A stretch of 37,810 nucleotides of DNA from Chloroflexota bacterium (lineage in GTDB: Bacteria > Chloroflexota > UBA11872): assembly GCA_022821645.1 (NCBI GenBank), contig JAJEDE010000028.1:1-37810 (forward strand), read 5' to 3'. Each line of letters starts with the position of its first letter. Position 1 is the stretch's first letter. The notes below the pieces were generated by a model. The model was given only the letters and a program-made list of their open reading frames with translations. It did not search any database and was not told the origin of the DNA. The translations under genes and the position numbers were made by a program. This document shows, in pieces, positions 24,327-33,175 of this stretch.

Positions 24327-25412
24327 TCAGTCCCCGCACCCCGTCGGCATCGCCCACCTCCGCAAACTATCCGAAGCCTCCAACCCCGCGTCCTGCCCGC
24401 TCGCAAACGCGCTCGCGATCAGATTCCTCTCACCCGCCACGATGTCCCCCGCCGCCCACATGCCCGGAATCGGCTCGCCCGACGAATCCAGCACCTCATG
24501 GTCGGGACTGCACCGCAGCAACCCGTCGTCAGCGTGCGCCACGTCGAACCGGTGCAAGAACTCGTCGTTCGCCTTCAGCCCCTCGTCCACGAAGAACCCG
24601 TCGAAGAACAACTCCCGCCCATCCGCCATCCGGAACCCCAGTAGGTTCAACCCCTGCCCGATGTGCGCCTCAATCCGGCCGTCTTCCAAATCCGCGCCCC
24701 GCTCGCGCAACGCCTCCAGCACCCGTGGCGACATCCCATGCGGCCGCCCGTTCGTCAGCACCGTAATCCGGTCCGTGAAGTCCTGCGCCCCCTGCACCAC
24801 CTCGAAGATGTAGTCGCCCACCCCCACGATCGCCAAGTGCTCGTCCACGTGCAGGTGCCCGTCGCAGCGAATGCACAGGTGCCACCCCCGGCTGTTGCCC
24901 GCGTACCGGTAGACCAGTTGGTACTTGCGGTACATCCGCGCCGCCGAGTCGTCGGTCTCGATGTCCGGCCACCCGTCCTCGAACCCGCTGGCCACCACCA
25001 CCGTTCGGCCCAGCGCCGTCGTTGTCGCCCCTACCTGCCCGTCGCGCGACAGCGGTTCCGTGGCGTACGTCAGTTCAAACGTCCCGTTGTCCAGTCGCTC
25101 CAGGTCCATTGCGAACCCATCGGCCCGCCGAATCCCGGCCATCCGCTCCTCGCCGCCGCGCTCGATCGACCGTTCCGGTTGACCCTCTGTCCATGCCCGC
25201 AGCGCCTTCGCAAACTGCACCCCGGTAATCCCCGTAAACACCGGCGCGTCCTCGATCTTCACCGTCTTCGACCAGTACGCGCGCCCCCGCCGCCGGCTCA
25301 CCTTGCTCGCGTCCAGCAGCAGCACGTGCCGCATCTGGTGCGCCGCGCTCACCGCCGCCTGGGTGCCCCCAGGCCCGGCGCCAATCACCAGGACGTCGAA
25401 CACCTCGCGCAT
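24327..25412 (-). CDS. Thioredoxin-reductase-like FAD/NAD(P) oxidoreductase
   Basis: A 361-residue flavoprotein. FAD binding is VLVIGAGPGG (8-16). A redox Cys pair CIRCDG (Cys180, Cys183) is placed as in thioredoxin reductase, followed by the NAD(P)-binding IVGVGDY. The FAD-closing motif GMWAAGDIVAGERNLIASAFASG is at the C-terminus. It is some 40 residues longer than usual thioredoxin reductases, with extra sequence in the FAD domain (about 85-140). ATG at 25412 has GAGGAG 7 nt upstream; an in-frame upstream extension to 25490 is Arg-rich and unlikely. It may reduce a thioredoxin-like partner or act as a disulphide-forming oxidase as in gliotoxin-type enzymes. Confidence 0.87.
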   Translation of the reverse strand: MREVFDVLVIGAGPGGTQAAVSAAHQMRHVLLLDASKVSRRRGRAYWSKTVKIEDAPVFTGITGVQFAKALRAWTEGQPERSIERGGEERMAGIRRADGFAMDLERLDNGTFELTYATEPLSRDGQVGATTTALGRTVVVASGFEDGWPDIETDDSAARMYRKYQLVYRYAGNSRGWHLCIRCDGHLHVDEHLAIVGVGDYIFEVVQGAQDFTDRITVLTNGRPHGMSPRVLEALRERGADLEDGRIEAHIGQGLNLLGFRMADGRELFFDGFFVDEGLKANDEFLHRFDVAHADDGLLRCSPDHEVLDSSGEPIPGMWAAGDIVAGERNLIASAFASGQDAGLEASDSLRRWAMPTGCGD

Positions 25413-25443
25413 CAAACTGCTCCTCGTCGCGCCGCGCCCTGTC

Positions 25444-26460
25444 TCAGCTCGCCGGTTTTGGCGCCCACTCCTCGGCCCCCGTGATCTCATCGATCATCTT
25501 CATCGTACGCACGGCGTCATCCAGCGTTGGTGCAGGAAACGACACAGGCTCGCCCGTCTGAACCGCCCGCAGAAAGGCCCGCGACTCCCCCGGAAACCCC
25601 GGCTTCAGCCGCCGGTCCAAACCCGTCAGACCAAACCGAACCGGCTCACGCCCGTGTCGTTCCAACGTGCACGAACTCAACCGGTCGCCTGGCGACGATC
25701 TGGCCTGCGACGTCAACACCGCGCTCGCTGTTCGCGCCTCATACCAGTGGCTGCTCCCTTTCGGCCCAAAGTGATCCGCGATCGCTCGCCCCACCGCGCC
25801 TGACTCGTACTCCAGCAGTGCGCTGAAGCTGTCAGGCTTCGGCAGCCGTCGCTTCCGCACCACCGACGTCACCTTCGCGACCTCCCCGCCCAGGTACCGC
25901 AGCAGGTCCAGCGCGTGAATGCTGTTCGCATACGCCCAGCGCATCGACACCTCCGGCGGAAACTTCTCTCCGAACCACTTGTCCCCGGCGTCTTCGTCCG
26001 CGTGCACCGTCACCGAAACCACGTCCCCGGTGTCTAGCAGCGCCTCGCGCCCCGCCTGCAAGCACGTATAGAACCGGCGGTTGAACCCAACCATCGCCGT
26101 CGTCCCCGTCTCCCGCGCCGCCTCCGCCAAGCGCTCCGTGTCAGACGAATACAACCCCGGCGGCTTCTCAAGAAACGTTGGGATCCCCGCCCGGATGAAC
26201 CGCTCCGACACCTCCGCCACCGCCAGCACGCTCACCAGCACGTACACCGCGTCGAACTCGCCCCACGTCTGCAAGTCCTCCACGCTCGTAAAGGTTCGCT
26301 CGATGCCGAACCGCCGCGACGTCTCCCCCAGCGCCTCCGCATCGATATCGCACAGCGCCGCCACCTCTGCCTCCGGCAGCGTCTGCAACACCGGAAGATG
26401 CTGACCTGCAATGGTCTTCGTACCGATCACGGCGCAACGAACGGGATCTGGCGCTGACAT
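25444..26460 (-). CDS. Gfo/Idh/MocA family oxidoreductase
   Basis: A 338-residue NAD(P)-dependent sugar-type dehydrogenase. The N-terminal Rossmann strand CAVIGT lacks the usual GxGxxG form (GTKTIAG). The family Glu-Lys-Pro motif is FLEKPPG at about 99-105. MVGFNRRFY and the second-domain segment ANSIHALDLLRYLGG, with the conserved His and Asp, follow. Members oxidise or epimerise sugars, inositols and related polyols. It ends 31 bp before the thioredoxin-reductase-like gene on the same strand and is divergent from the acetyltransferase gene. Confidence 0.9.
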   Translation of the reverse strand: MSAPDPVRCAVIGTKTIAGQHLPVLQTLPEAEVAALCDIDAEALGETSRRFGIERTFTSVEDLQTWGEFDAVYVLVSVLAVAEVSERFIRAGIPTFLEKPPGLYSSDTERLAEAARETGTTAMVGFNRRFYTCLQAGREALLDTGDVVSVTVHADEDAGDKWFGEKFPPEVSMRWAYANSIHALDLLRYLGGEVAKVTSVVRKRRLPKPDSFSALLEYESGAVGRAIADHFGPKGSSHWYEARTASAVLTSQARSSPGDRLSSCTLERHGREPVRFGLTGLDRRLKPGFPGESRAFLRAVQTGEPVSFPAPTLDDAVRTMKMIDEITGAEEWAPKPAS

Positions 26461-26520
26461 CGCAGCCTCCTCGGAACCGGGGTCGTATCCTCGCAGGCTT
26501 CCAGTATCTAACTGTCACAC

Positions 26521-27372
26521 ATGGTTCTCACCCGCGACCGCCTCGCCGCCGACCTGCGCCGTCTCGGTGTGCAGTCCGGCGACCTCCTGATGATCCACAG
26601 TTCACTCCGCAGCCTCGGCCACGTCGTGGGCGGCGCTCCAACCGTCGTTGACGCCCTCCTCGAGATCCTGGGGCCCACGGGCACTCTCGTCGGCCCGTCT
26701 TTCAACTATGAAACCGCTCTTGACCCCACCTTTGTGTTTGATCCACTCAACACCCCGTCCGACATGGGCGCCATCGCCGACGAGATTCGCCGACGCGCCG
26801 GCAATCACCGCAGCCGCCATCTCACCCACAGCCTCAGCGCCATTGGTCCCCAGGCCGAGACCATCGTCACCGCTGGAGGCCCCACCGCCTGGGCTGCCGA
26901 CGATCCGCTGGGGACAATCTTCAAGCTCAGCGGACGTTTCCTGTTGCTTGGCGTCACGTACCAGACCTTTACCGCCTGCCACGTCCTCGAGGTAGCCTTC
27001 CGCCTCCATCACCGCAAGCTCGACACCTTGCGCCGCCGCCTCCGCCAGCCCAATGGCCGCCTCGTAACCATCCAAAACACCGTCTATCTACGCGACGTCA
27101 ATTACCCCGGATACGACTTCAACCGCCTCGGTCAGGATATGGAAGACGCCGGAATAACCGCTGTCGCACCTGTCGGCAACGCCATCGCGCGCCTCGTCCC
27201 CGCACAGCCAATGCGCGGATTCGCCACCCCGCGGGTCAAACGCGACCCCGATTACCTCCTCCAGCAGGGCTCCGAAGTAACCCCGCTCACCCGCGGCGTC
27301 ATCCTGACGCTCCCCGACGGAGTCCTCTCCGTCGTCGATCCCGAGGCCACCTTTCAACCCAGCCGACTCTGA
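26521..27372 (+). CDS. AAC(3) family N-acetyltransferase
   Basis: A 283-residue protein of the aminoglycoside 3-N-acetyltransferase (antibiotic_NAT) family. Motifs: GDLLMIHSSLRSLG (20-33), GTLVGPSFNYE, the conserved PSDMGAIADEIRRR, HSLSAIGP, DDPLGTIFKLSG, and TACHVLE with His154 and Glu157 at the usual catalytic position. The fold uses acetyl-CoA to acetylate an amine. Environmental members such as YokD-type proteins often have unknown natural substrates, so resistance is not proven. It is divergent from the Gfo/Idh/MocA gene with a 60-bp gap. Confidence 0.92.
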   Translation: MVLTRDRLAADLRRLGVQSGDLLMIHSSLRSLGHVVGGAPTVVDALLEILGPTGTLVGPSFNYETALDPTFVFDPLNTPSDMGAIADEIRRRAGNHRSRHLTHSLSAIGPQAETIVTAGGPTAWAADDPLGTIFKLSGRFLLLGVTYQTFTACHVLEVAFRLHHRKLDTLRRRLRQPNGRLVTIQNTVYLRDVNYPGYDFNRLGQDMEDAGITAVAPVGNAIARLVPAQPMRGFATPRVKRDPDYLLQQGSEVTPLTRGVILTLPDGVLSVVDPEATFQPSRL

Positions 27373-27436
27373 CTCGAGCTTCCGCCGCGCCGTCTATGCT
27401 TAAGCAGTCAGGTGGAATTTCCGTATGGAGTCCGAC

Positions 27437-27604
27437 ATGCGTCGCGACCAGACGGACAACCGTGCTCGCACGATTCGGCCCACGCGCCGACGAGTCCTGC
27501 TTGGCGGCCTGTTAGCTGCTGCCGCCCTCGGTCTCCTGTCGGCCTGCGGCGATCAGGAAGTCGAGCACGGCAAGTTCAAGCTCCGCAGCCACATCAACTG
27601 GTAA
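27437..27604 (+). CDS. Very small Tat-type lipoprotein
   Basis: A 55-residue frame consisting almost wholly of an export signal. Arg-Arg-Arg (17-19) is followed by a hydrophobic core (20-35) and a lipobox LSAC with Cys37, then only 18 residues (GDQEVEHGKFKLRSHINW). GGAG lies 6 nt before ATG 27437; an in-frame ATG at 27425 adds four residues and also has AGGTGGA upstream. The mature peptide would be a lipid-anchored 19-mer. It may be a true small lipoprotein or the remnant of a longer one. It precedes the solute-binding lipoprotein by 250 bp. Confidence 0.65.
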   Translation: MRRDQTDNRARTIRPTRRRVLLGGLLAAAALGLLSACGDQEVEHGKFKLRSHINW

Positions 27605-27775
27605 CCCGCCCGCGCGGTCGGCGACCAAGGCACGCGCCGGACCGGCAGACAGCATTCGCCCCCAGCTCTTGGGCAGCGGGCGATCCGTGGCGCTCGAGAG
27701 TCCTCGCATCCGACCGGTGGTGCCGCCGTCGCCGCTGTGATGCCCATTCGCTCTTCGGCTATGCTCGTCCTCGGT

Positions 27776-27804
27776 TTTCCGTAATGGCGCGGACGCGCTA
27801 AAAT
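27776..27804 (+). promoter_or_regulatory. Candidate promoter of the solute-binding lipoprotein
   Basis: TAAAAT at 27799-27804 differs from the -10 consensus at one base; TTTCCG at 27776-27781 is a weak -35 at 17-bp spacing. The leader to the ATG at 27856 would be about 45 nt. Assignment is by eye. Confidence 0.35.
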
Positions 27805-27855
27805 CCGATTGGCTCGTACAAAGTGCCGCGGGTCCTTCGGGACGCAGGAGGGGAT

Positions 27856-29325
27856 ATGCGGAATCTGACACGTCGAGAAATGCTTCGAACCGGGAGCGCC
27901 GGCGCCATTGGTGCAGCTGGCGTTGCACTCCTTGCGGCCTGTGGCGAAGGCGAAGTCGTTGAGGTCGTCAAGGTTGTCACGCAGGTCAAGCAGGTCGAGA
28001 AGATTGTTGAAAAGGAAGTCCCGGTCACCCGTGAGGAGATCATCACGGTTGAAGCCCCCGAGCCGGCTGCGGGACCGGTCAGCGTTCGCTTCGCTACGGA
28101 CCACACGTCCGGCCCGCGTGGCAACGCCATGAAGTGGGGCATGGAGCAATTCTCGCGCCAGTTCCCCAACATCCCGGTCAAGATCGACGTCATCGGTGGT
28201 GACTATTTCGACTCGGTCAACCTCCAGTTGGCCGCCGGTAGCATGGCCGAGGCCATCCTCTTCGAGGGCAACCTCTTCCAGGCCCACTACGCCGCCGGTT
28301 TCTTCCCTGACATCACCGACCAAGTGAGCAAGCTCGGATTCTCCCTGGACGACTATTGGGTTCTGCCGACAGGCTGGCTCCCGTGGGAAGGCGCTCTCTA
28401 CCAGGCCAACGGTCGCCTGCATGGCCTCCCCTTCCAGGGCGGCATGAACGGCATCGTCTTCAACGTGGATCTGTTTGATTCCAACGGTGTGGGGCAGCCC
28501 GCCGAGGACTGGGACTGGAACGACGCCATGGAGGCCTCGCGGCAGCTCACCGATGCCGACAACGACCAGTACGGCATGTGGGCGCCCACCAGCGACCAGT
28601 TCGGCTGGGGCCCAATGCTCTGGTCCAACGGTGTTGAGTACTGGTTCAACGAGCAGGGCGTATCCCAGTTCGACACGCCCGAATCGATTGAAGCTCTCAG
28701 CTGGGCGCACGGCACTATGCACACCGAAGGCGTGGCCTTCACCAGCGAGATCCGGCAACGCGTGGCCGGTGAGTTCGGCGACCCGTTCTCCGCCGGCAAG
28801 GTCGGCATCTGGCCCGGTGGCCGGGTGTACAGCACCGGCTTCGGGATTCCGCGCATCAAGGACCGGTTCACCTGGTCCGTCGGTCCCATGTACGTGTCGC
28901 CAAACACGGGCCACGCGCGGCATGGCTGGAATGACCAGCCGCACATCGTCACCATCGCGGCCGAGCGGCTGGGCAATCTTGAGCAGACTGTCCAGTTGGT
29001 CACCTACCTCGCCGGTCCGGAATACCAGACCCGCGTCGGTATCGACCGCGGGCACTTTCCGGTCTTCAAGAGCGTGGCCGACTCGCCCGAGCAGCTCGCG
29101 GCTCCGCCCGAGGGCATGCACTGGCTCAAGACCTACGCCACCACGCCCGAACCGCGCACGCCGGGCTACTTCCCGTACTGGGACGAGTTCCGCGGCGCGC
29201 ACCGCGTGTGGCAGTCCAAGCTCTGGGTCAACGAGGTTGGCCCCGAGGAAGCGGCCGTCAACATGGCCAGGGACACCAACGCCGTCATCAACTCGTACGG
29301 CGATTGGGCCCCCGTCCCGGCCTAG
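27856..29325 (+). CDS. Extracellular solute-binding lipoprotein (family 1-like)
   Basis: A 489-residue substrate-binding protein for an ABC importer. It has a Tat signal (TRREML, residues 5-10), a hydrophobic core and lipobox LAAC with Cys29. A Val/Glu/Lys-rich linker (residues 31-62) of a style common in Chloroflexota lipoproteins follows. The mature part looks like the sugar/oligosaccharide-binding type, with many Trp/Tyr residues for sugar stacking (WPGGRVYS, WSVGPMYVSP). AGGAGG lies 4 nt before ATG 27856; an upstream start at 27823 adds eleven residues and is unlikely. No permease gene is adjacent, so its importer partners lie elsewhere. Confidence 0.92.
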   Translation: MRNLTRREMLRTGSAGAIGAAGVALLAACGEGEVVEVVKVVTQVKQVEKIVEKEVPVTREEIITVEAPEPAAGPVSVRFATDHTSGPRGNAMKWGMEQFSRQFPNIPVKIDVIGGDYFDSVNLQLAAGSMAEAILFEGNLFQAHYAAGFFPDITDQVSKLGFSLDDYWVLPTGWLPWEGALYQANGRLHGLPFQGGMNGIVFNVDLFDSNGVGQPAEDWDWNDAMEASRQLTDADNDQYGMWAPTSDQFGWGPMLWSNGVEYWFNEQGVSQFDTPESIEALSWAHGTMHTEGVAFTSEIRQRVAGEFGDPFSAGKVGIWPGGRVYSTGFGIPRIKDRFTWSVGPMYVSPNTGHARHGWNDQPHIVTIAAERLGNLEQTVQLVTYLAGPEYQTRVGIDRGHFPVFKSVADSPEQLAAPPEGMHWLKTYATTPEPRTPGYFPYWDEFRGAHRVWQSKLWVNEVGPEEAAVNMARDTNAVINSYGDWAPVPA

Positions 29326-29343
29326 TCCACGACCGTTCGCCAC

Positions 29344-29375
29344 AACGGCCCGCCGCTCCCAAGCGGCGGGCCGTT
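29344..29375 (+). terminator. Rho-independent terminator after the solute-binding protein
   Basis: A perfect 14-bp stem (29344-29357 with 29362-29375; core CGGCCCGCCGCT) with loop CCCA is followed by a short T run. It sits 19 bp after the stop codon, between convergent genes. Confidence 0.8.
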
Positions 29376-29533
29376 TGGCATTCCCCGCGCCTCGGCTCCT
29401 CGTACGTCGGGTTGTGCTTCGACCAGTTGGTGGTGAGCCCAGACCGGAGTCTTTCGGAAGCCCATGTCGAATCACCCCAGCTTCAGAAACAACCCCTCTT
29501 CGTCTTTCTTAAGCCCTTACTAGTCTTAACTCG

Positions 29534-31255
29534 CTACTCCTTAAGACCCACCGCCCCCTCTGCCGCCAGCTCTGCAATCACCGACCCGACAATCGGCCGC
29601 AGCGCCGCCGCATCTGTCGGGACACTCTTTCTGAACCGCTCCGCCATCATCCGTGCCACCTGATCGCCGCTCCGCGTCCCATCCATTAAATTCAACACCG
29701 ACAACGTCGGCAGTGACATCAGAATCTCTCGCTTGTCCCCGGGTGCCGCTCCAGGAACTTCCACACGGGTCACTGGCTGCAAGCCCGTCTCGGTCTCCTG
29801 CATCCACGCCCGCGCATCCGCCCCCGGCACAAACGCCGGTTTGCCGGCTAAGGCTTCCTCCGCCGTCACGGCCATTCCTTTTGGCGTCACACGTTCGTGG
29901 TGAGCCTGTCGAACCACAGCTACCTGCTGCGGAGCTCCAGCGGCGCCTTCCTCACTCCCCAGTGCCTCATACGTCACTGCCAGTTGCCCCGGCGTAAACC
30001 CGCCCATGTAGCGGATCGACTCTTCCGGCGTCTCCCGCGCCAGCCCCGAAGAAATAAACACAAACGCCTGCCGCAGTGACAGGTTTTGACTCGGATCTAC
30101 CAGCCGGTGCGCCGTCCAGAACCACGACTCCTGCAGCCGCTGCCCGTGATACCAGTGATTCGCCATGTCCACGAAGTCGTTGGCCTGCTCCAGGTACCCG
30201 TCCTGGTACCAGTCCATCGATAGGCCAGTGAGATCCGGCGCTTCCAGCGATGTCCGAATCGCCTTCGTCGCCCGCAGCACCCCTTGCAGCGCCAGCGCGA
30301 TGCCCGACGCCAGTATCGGATCCACAAAACACGCCGCGTCCCCCACCAGCAGGTACCCCGGCCCATGGAAGCGCTTACAGATAAACGACCAGTCCGACAC
30401 GATTTCGAAGTCCCCCGCCCAGCGACCCCCTTCCAGCAGCTCCTTGTACTCCTCGCATGACTCGATCTGCCGCTGCCAGTACTTTCGACGCTCCGTCCGC
30501 GACATCCCCCGAATCCGATCCGGATCCGTTACCAGACCGATACTGCGCAGCCCTCCGGCCAGCGGGATATGCCACAACCAGCCGTCCTCCACCGCCACCA
30601 CGTACACATTCCCCGCGTCCGTCGGCTCCATGTCATCCAGTACATCCGGCAGCGACGTCGGACCCCCGTGGTAATGACCGAACAGCGCCACGTGCCGCAG
30701 ATTCTCGTTGTGCTCCCGCAGGCGGAACTGCCGCCCCAGCACCGACCACTGCCCCGAAGCGTCCACGCACATCCGCGCTCGAACCTCGCCCGACTCACCG
30801 TTCTCGTTCGTAAACGACAGCCCCGTGGCCCGGCCGTCCGTCATGTGTGCACGCGTCACTTGGTGACCTTCCCGAACGTCCACCCCCTCGTCCCTGGCGT
30901 GATCCAGCAGCAGCTTGTCGAACACCTCGCGGTCACACTGAAACGTAAACGTCCGGTCCTGCGGCACCTCGGAGAATCGAATCGTCCACGGGTCCCGACC
31001 CCGACCCCAGATATAGGTCGCCCCGTACTTCTTCGTGAATCCGGCCTTTTCTACCCGCTCCAGCGCTCCCGTCTTGCCCAGCGCAAACAGCACCCCCGGC
31101 AACATCGACTCGCCCACGTGCGGACGTGGAAACCGCTCCCGCTCCAGCAACGTCACCGTGTACCCGCTCTGCCGCAGCAACGTCGCCAGCGAAGACCCCG
31201 CCGGCCCCCCGCCAACCACCGCCACATCACACTCAACAGCCCGCATCCGGTCCAC
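29534..31255 (-). CDS. Flavin-dependent halogenase-like monooxygenase with C-terminal extension
   Basis: A 573-residue FAD enzyme. GGGPAG (15-20) binds FAD. KKYGATYIWG (75-84) carries a Lys at the position expected for the halogenase catalytic lysine. WLWHIP (226-231) matches the WxWxIP signature separating halogenases from ordinary monooxygenases. GDAACFVDPILASGIALA is the usual FAD/chloride-site region. The substrate may be a phenol or pyrrole, free or carrier-bound; this is unresolved. After about residue 420 the sequence leaves the halogenase core. It contains an in-frame copy of a dispersed repeat (VVRQAHHERV, about 446-456) and ends with a small helical domain (NLMDGTRSGDQVARMM) like winged-helix/PqqD-type modules. 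A TPR gene lies 29 bp upstream. Confidence 0.85.
   Translation of the reverse strand: MDRMRAVECDVAVVGGGPAGSSLATLLRQSGYTVTLLERERFPRPHVGESMLPGVLFALGKTGALERVEKAGFTKKYGATYIWGRGRDPWTIRFSEVPQDRTFTFQCDREVFDKLLLDHARDEGVDVREGHQVTRAHMTDGRATGLSFTNENGESGEVRARMCVDASGQWSVLGRQFRLREHNENLRHVALFGHYHGGPTSLPDVLDDMEPTDAGNVYVVAVEDGWLWHIPLAGGLRSIGLVTDPDRIRGMSRTERRKYWQRQIESCEEYKELLEGGRWAGDFEIVSDWSFICKRFHGPGYLLVGDAACFVDPILASGIALALQGVLRATKAIRTSLEAPDLTGLSMDWYQDGYLEQANDFVDMANHWYHGQRLQESWFWTAHRLVDPSQNLSLRQAFVFISSGLARETPEESIRYMGGFTPGQLAVTYEALGSEEGAAGAPQQVAVVRQAHHERVTPKGMAVTAEEALAGKPAFVPGADARAWMQETETGLQPVTRVEVPGAAPGDKREILMSLPTLSVLNLMDGTRSGDQVARMMAERFRKSVPTDAAALRPIVGSVIAELAAEGAVGLKE
29892..29914. repeat. Dispersed short repeat inserted in frame in the halogenase gene
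   Basis: The 23-bp stretch CGTTCGTGGTGAGCCTGTCG plus AAC has GTTCG/CGAAC at its ends. It codes for VVRQAHHERV on the minus strand. I recognise this word as a widespread short repeat in many bacterial genomes, where it often lies between genes and sometimes within reading frames. It falls in the variable linker of the protein. Confidence 0.65.
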
Positions 31256-31284
31256 CCCCTGCCTGTTTCTGTCAGTGTGTCAGG

Positions 31285-32904
31285 TCAGACCGACCCATTC
31301 CCTGCCGCCTGCCTTCTCCGCACCAACGCCAGATTGTTCGAAATTACCTGGTGTTGCTGCGGATTTGTCGCCGGTGTATATACGGCCAGCGCCTGCTCAT
31401 AGTGATACGCCGCGTCTCGCAACAGCTCCGGCTCGTTCTGCTTTGCCATGCCAAGCAGCATGCTGCCCAGGTTCGCGTGCGCCACCGCCGCCTGTGGCGG
31501 AGCGTCTGGACCCCTCCACACCTGCAAGGCCGCCCGAAAAGCCTCCACACTTGCCACCAGGTCCGTCTCGTCACTGCCTTGCGCCCGAAACGCTAGCGCC
31601 ATTCCCAGGTTGAACTGCGCGACAGCGTGCGGAGCCGGGTGTGTGGCCAGCGGACGCGCCGCCGTTGCCCCCTGCAGACGCTCGATGGCATTGTCCAGGT
31701 GCGCCCCGTCCTGTTCCGTCGAGTGCAGCGTCATGTACACCAGCCCCGCGTTCAGCTGGCTCGCTCCCGCGTCCTCCGGCTGCCCGAGCGACATCCAGAG
31801 CTGCGCCGCCCGGTCCAGCGCCTCTGCCGCCTCTGCCAGCGAAGCCTCCAGTCCCTGGCCGGCAGCCGTCATGATCGCCGATCCCAGGTTGTTCGCCAGC
31901 TGAGCCGCCAGCGGTGTCGCCTCGCCCCCGCTGGCGGCCTTCAGACCTTTCCGGAACGCCTCGACTGCGGCGCTCGTGGCCCCCGGAATCCCTCGCTGCG
32001 ATAGCTCCGCCTGCGCCAGTCCTCGCTCGCTCCACATCGACGCCCGCTCGCTGGGCGGCGCGTTGTTCGGCAGTAGCTCCAGCGCTGCTGCCAGCGCGCC
32101 ATCGGCCTGCCGCAGATTCTGCGCTCGGTCGCCGCCTGGACGCTGTCCCCAGGCCATTCCCAGCGCCCTGTACAGGTGCGCGGCCTCAACCGGATGCTCT
32201 GAAATGCCTGGCAGGTGAACCGCCCGGTTGTAGCTCGCAATCGCCTCTTGCAGGTTCGTGTCCCGATCGCCGCGCTCCCGCAACCCGTACGCCGCTGCCC
32301 GGTTCGCGTGAACCGCCATCGCCACGCCCACCTCCGCGTCATCCGCCGCCTCCGCCGCTTGGTCGAACCGCGACAACGCCTCGTCCGCCGACGCCGGATT
32401 GCTCGCCAGCAGCCGGCCCGAACCGTTGAGCAGCGACACCAGCAAGCCCGTCGCCTCAGCCATCCGCGCCGCGGCGATGGCCGTGTCAAACACCCCAACC
32501 GCCTGGCGAATGCTGAACGGATCGTCCGTCGCCGCCGCCTGGCCCGCGGCCCGCGCGTAACCCGCCAGCAACCGCGCTTGCAGGCCATGCTGTCCAACCG
32601 CCCCCAGCGCCCCCGCCGTCTGCCCATACGTGCGGTTCGCATCGTCGCGACGCCCGGCCCGCCACTGCGCCTGGCCCAGCCGGTCGCTTGCTCCGGCAAA
32701 GAGATCCGGAAGCTCCTGCGGCGTAAACACCAGCAACGCCCGTGCCGCCGCCTGCGCCGCTTCTTCTAACTCGTCAGTCGGCGCATCCCTGTCCAGCAGC
32801 GCCCCGGCCAGGTCATAATTCGCCAATCCAAACTCAACCGGCGCCGTCTCCACGCACAACGCCCGCGCCGCCGCCCGCAACTCCCCAACTGCCGCATCAG
32901 TCAT
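31285..32904 (-). CDS. TPR repeat protein
   Basis: A 539-residue, almost purely helical protein. It consists of repeating 34- to 45-residue units with the TPR pattern (Gly/Ala-rich helix pairs such as AEAADDAEVGVAMAVHANRA, ALGMAWGQRPG, AQLANNLGSAIM, AVAQFNLGMALAFRAQG, AAVAHANLGSMLLGMA). About ten repeats can be counted. No signal peptide, membrane helix or catalytic domain is seen. TPR solenoids bind peptides or partner proteins. The gene lies 29 bp upstream of the halogenase gene on the same strand, so the proteins are probably made together and may interact. Confidence 0.87.
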   Translation of the reverse strand: MTDAAVGELRAAARALCVETAPVEFGLANYDLAGALLDRDAPTDELEEAAQAAARALLVFTPQELPDLFAGASDRLGQAQWRAGRRDDANRTYGQTAGALGAVGQHGLQARLLAGYARAAGQAAATDDPFSIRQAVGVFDTAIAAARMAEATGLLVSLLNGSGRLLASNPASADEALSRFDQAAEAADDAEVGVAMAVHANRAAAYGLRERGDRDTNLQEAIASYNRAVHLPGISEHPVEAAHLYRALGMAWGQRPGGDRAQNLRQADGALAAALELLPNNAPPSERASMWSERGLAQAELSQRGIPGATSAAVEAFRKGLKAASGGEATPLAAQLANNLGSAIMTAAGQGLEASLAEAAEALDRAAQLWMSLGQPEDAGASQLNAGLVYMTLHSTEQDGAHLDNAIERLQGATAARPLATHPAPHAVAQFNLGMALAFRAQGSDETDLVASVEAFRAALQVWRGPDAPPQAAVAHANLGSMLLGMAKQNEPELLRDAAYHYEQALAVYTPATNPQQHQVISNNLALVRRRQAAGNGSV

Positions 32905-33175
32905 CCCGAGTCCCTCTAGGCGCCTTCCCTGGGCCTGTGAGAGGCGATCCCGCCCTCAGGGCGTCCACCGACGGATTCCCTTTCGGTCAACACCGCAGTT
33001 CCCGTCCGAAACACGTCGCGCACCAGACTCTCGAAGAATCGATCAGTCTACGAATCCAACCCCGGTGACCCACTTGCATCTGAACCTGGTTAGTGGACAT
33101 TGTCAGCGCTCCGCCTGCAACCCGCAGGCGCCAAACTGACCACTCCGCATCCAAAGAACCGCCGAATCTCGCCAG
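32905..33175. other. Intergenic region at a GC-skew switch
   Basis: This 271-bp spacer separates two minus-strand genes. To its left the plus strand is richer in C than G in genes of either orientation; to its right it is richer in G. The base-composition switch lies within or slightly right of the spacer (33.0-33.4 kb). A 7-bp hairpin (33112-33118/33124-33130) is present. I saw no clear DnaA box (TTATNCACA) and no dnaA, dnaN or parA gene. Confidence 0.6.

Noticed and set aside
26521..27372. Clinical-type aminoglycoside resistance gene
   Set aside because: Family motifs are present, but it sits in an ordinary chromosomal context without integron or transposon ends; family membership alone does not show resistance.
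27553..29475. 640-residue minus-strand open frame
   Set aside because: It is antisense to the solute-binding lipoprotein gene, which has a signal peptide, a strong Shine-Dalgarno site and a terminator.
32905..33175. Definite oriC
   Set aside because: The skew switch fits, but no DnaA boxes, AT-rich unwinding tract or dnaA/dnaN genes were found, so it was kept only as a finding.
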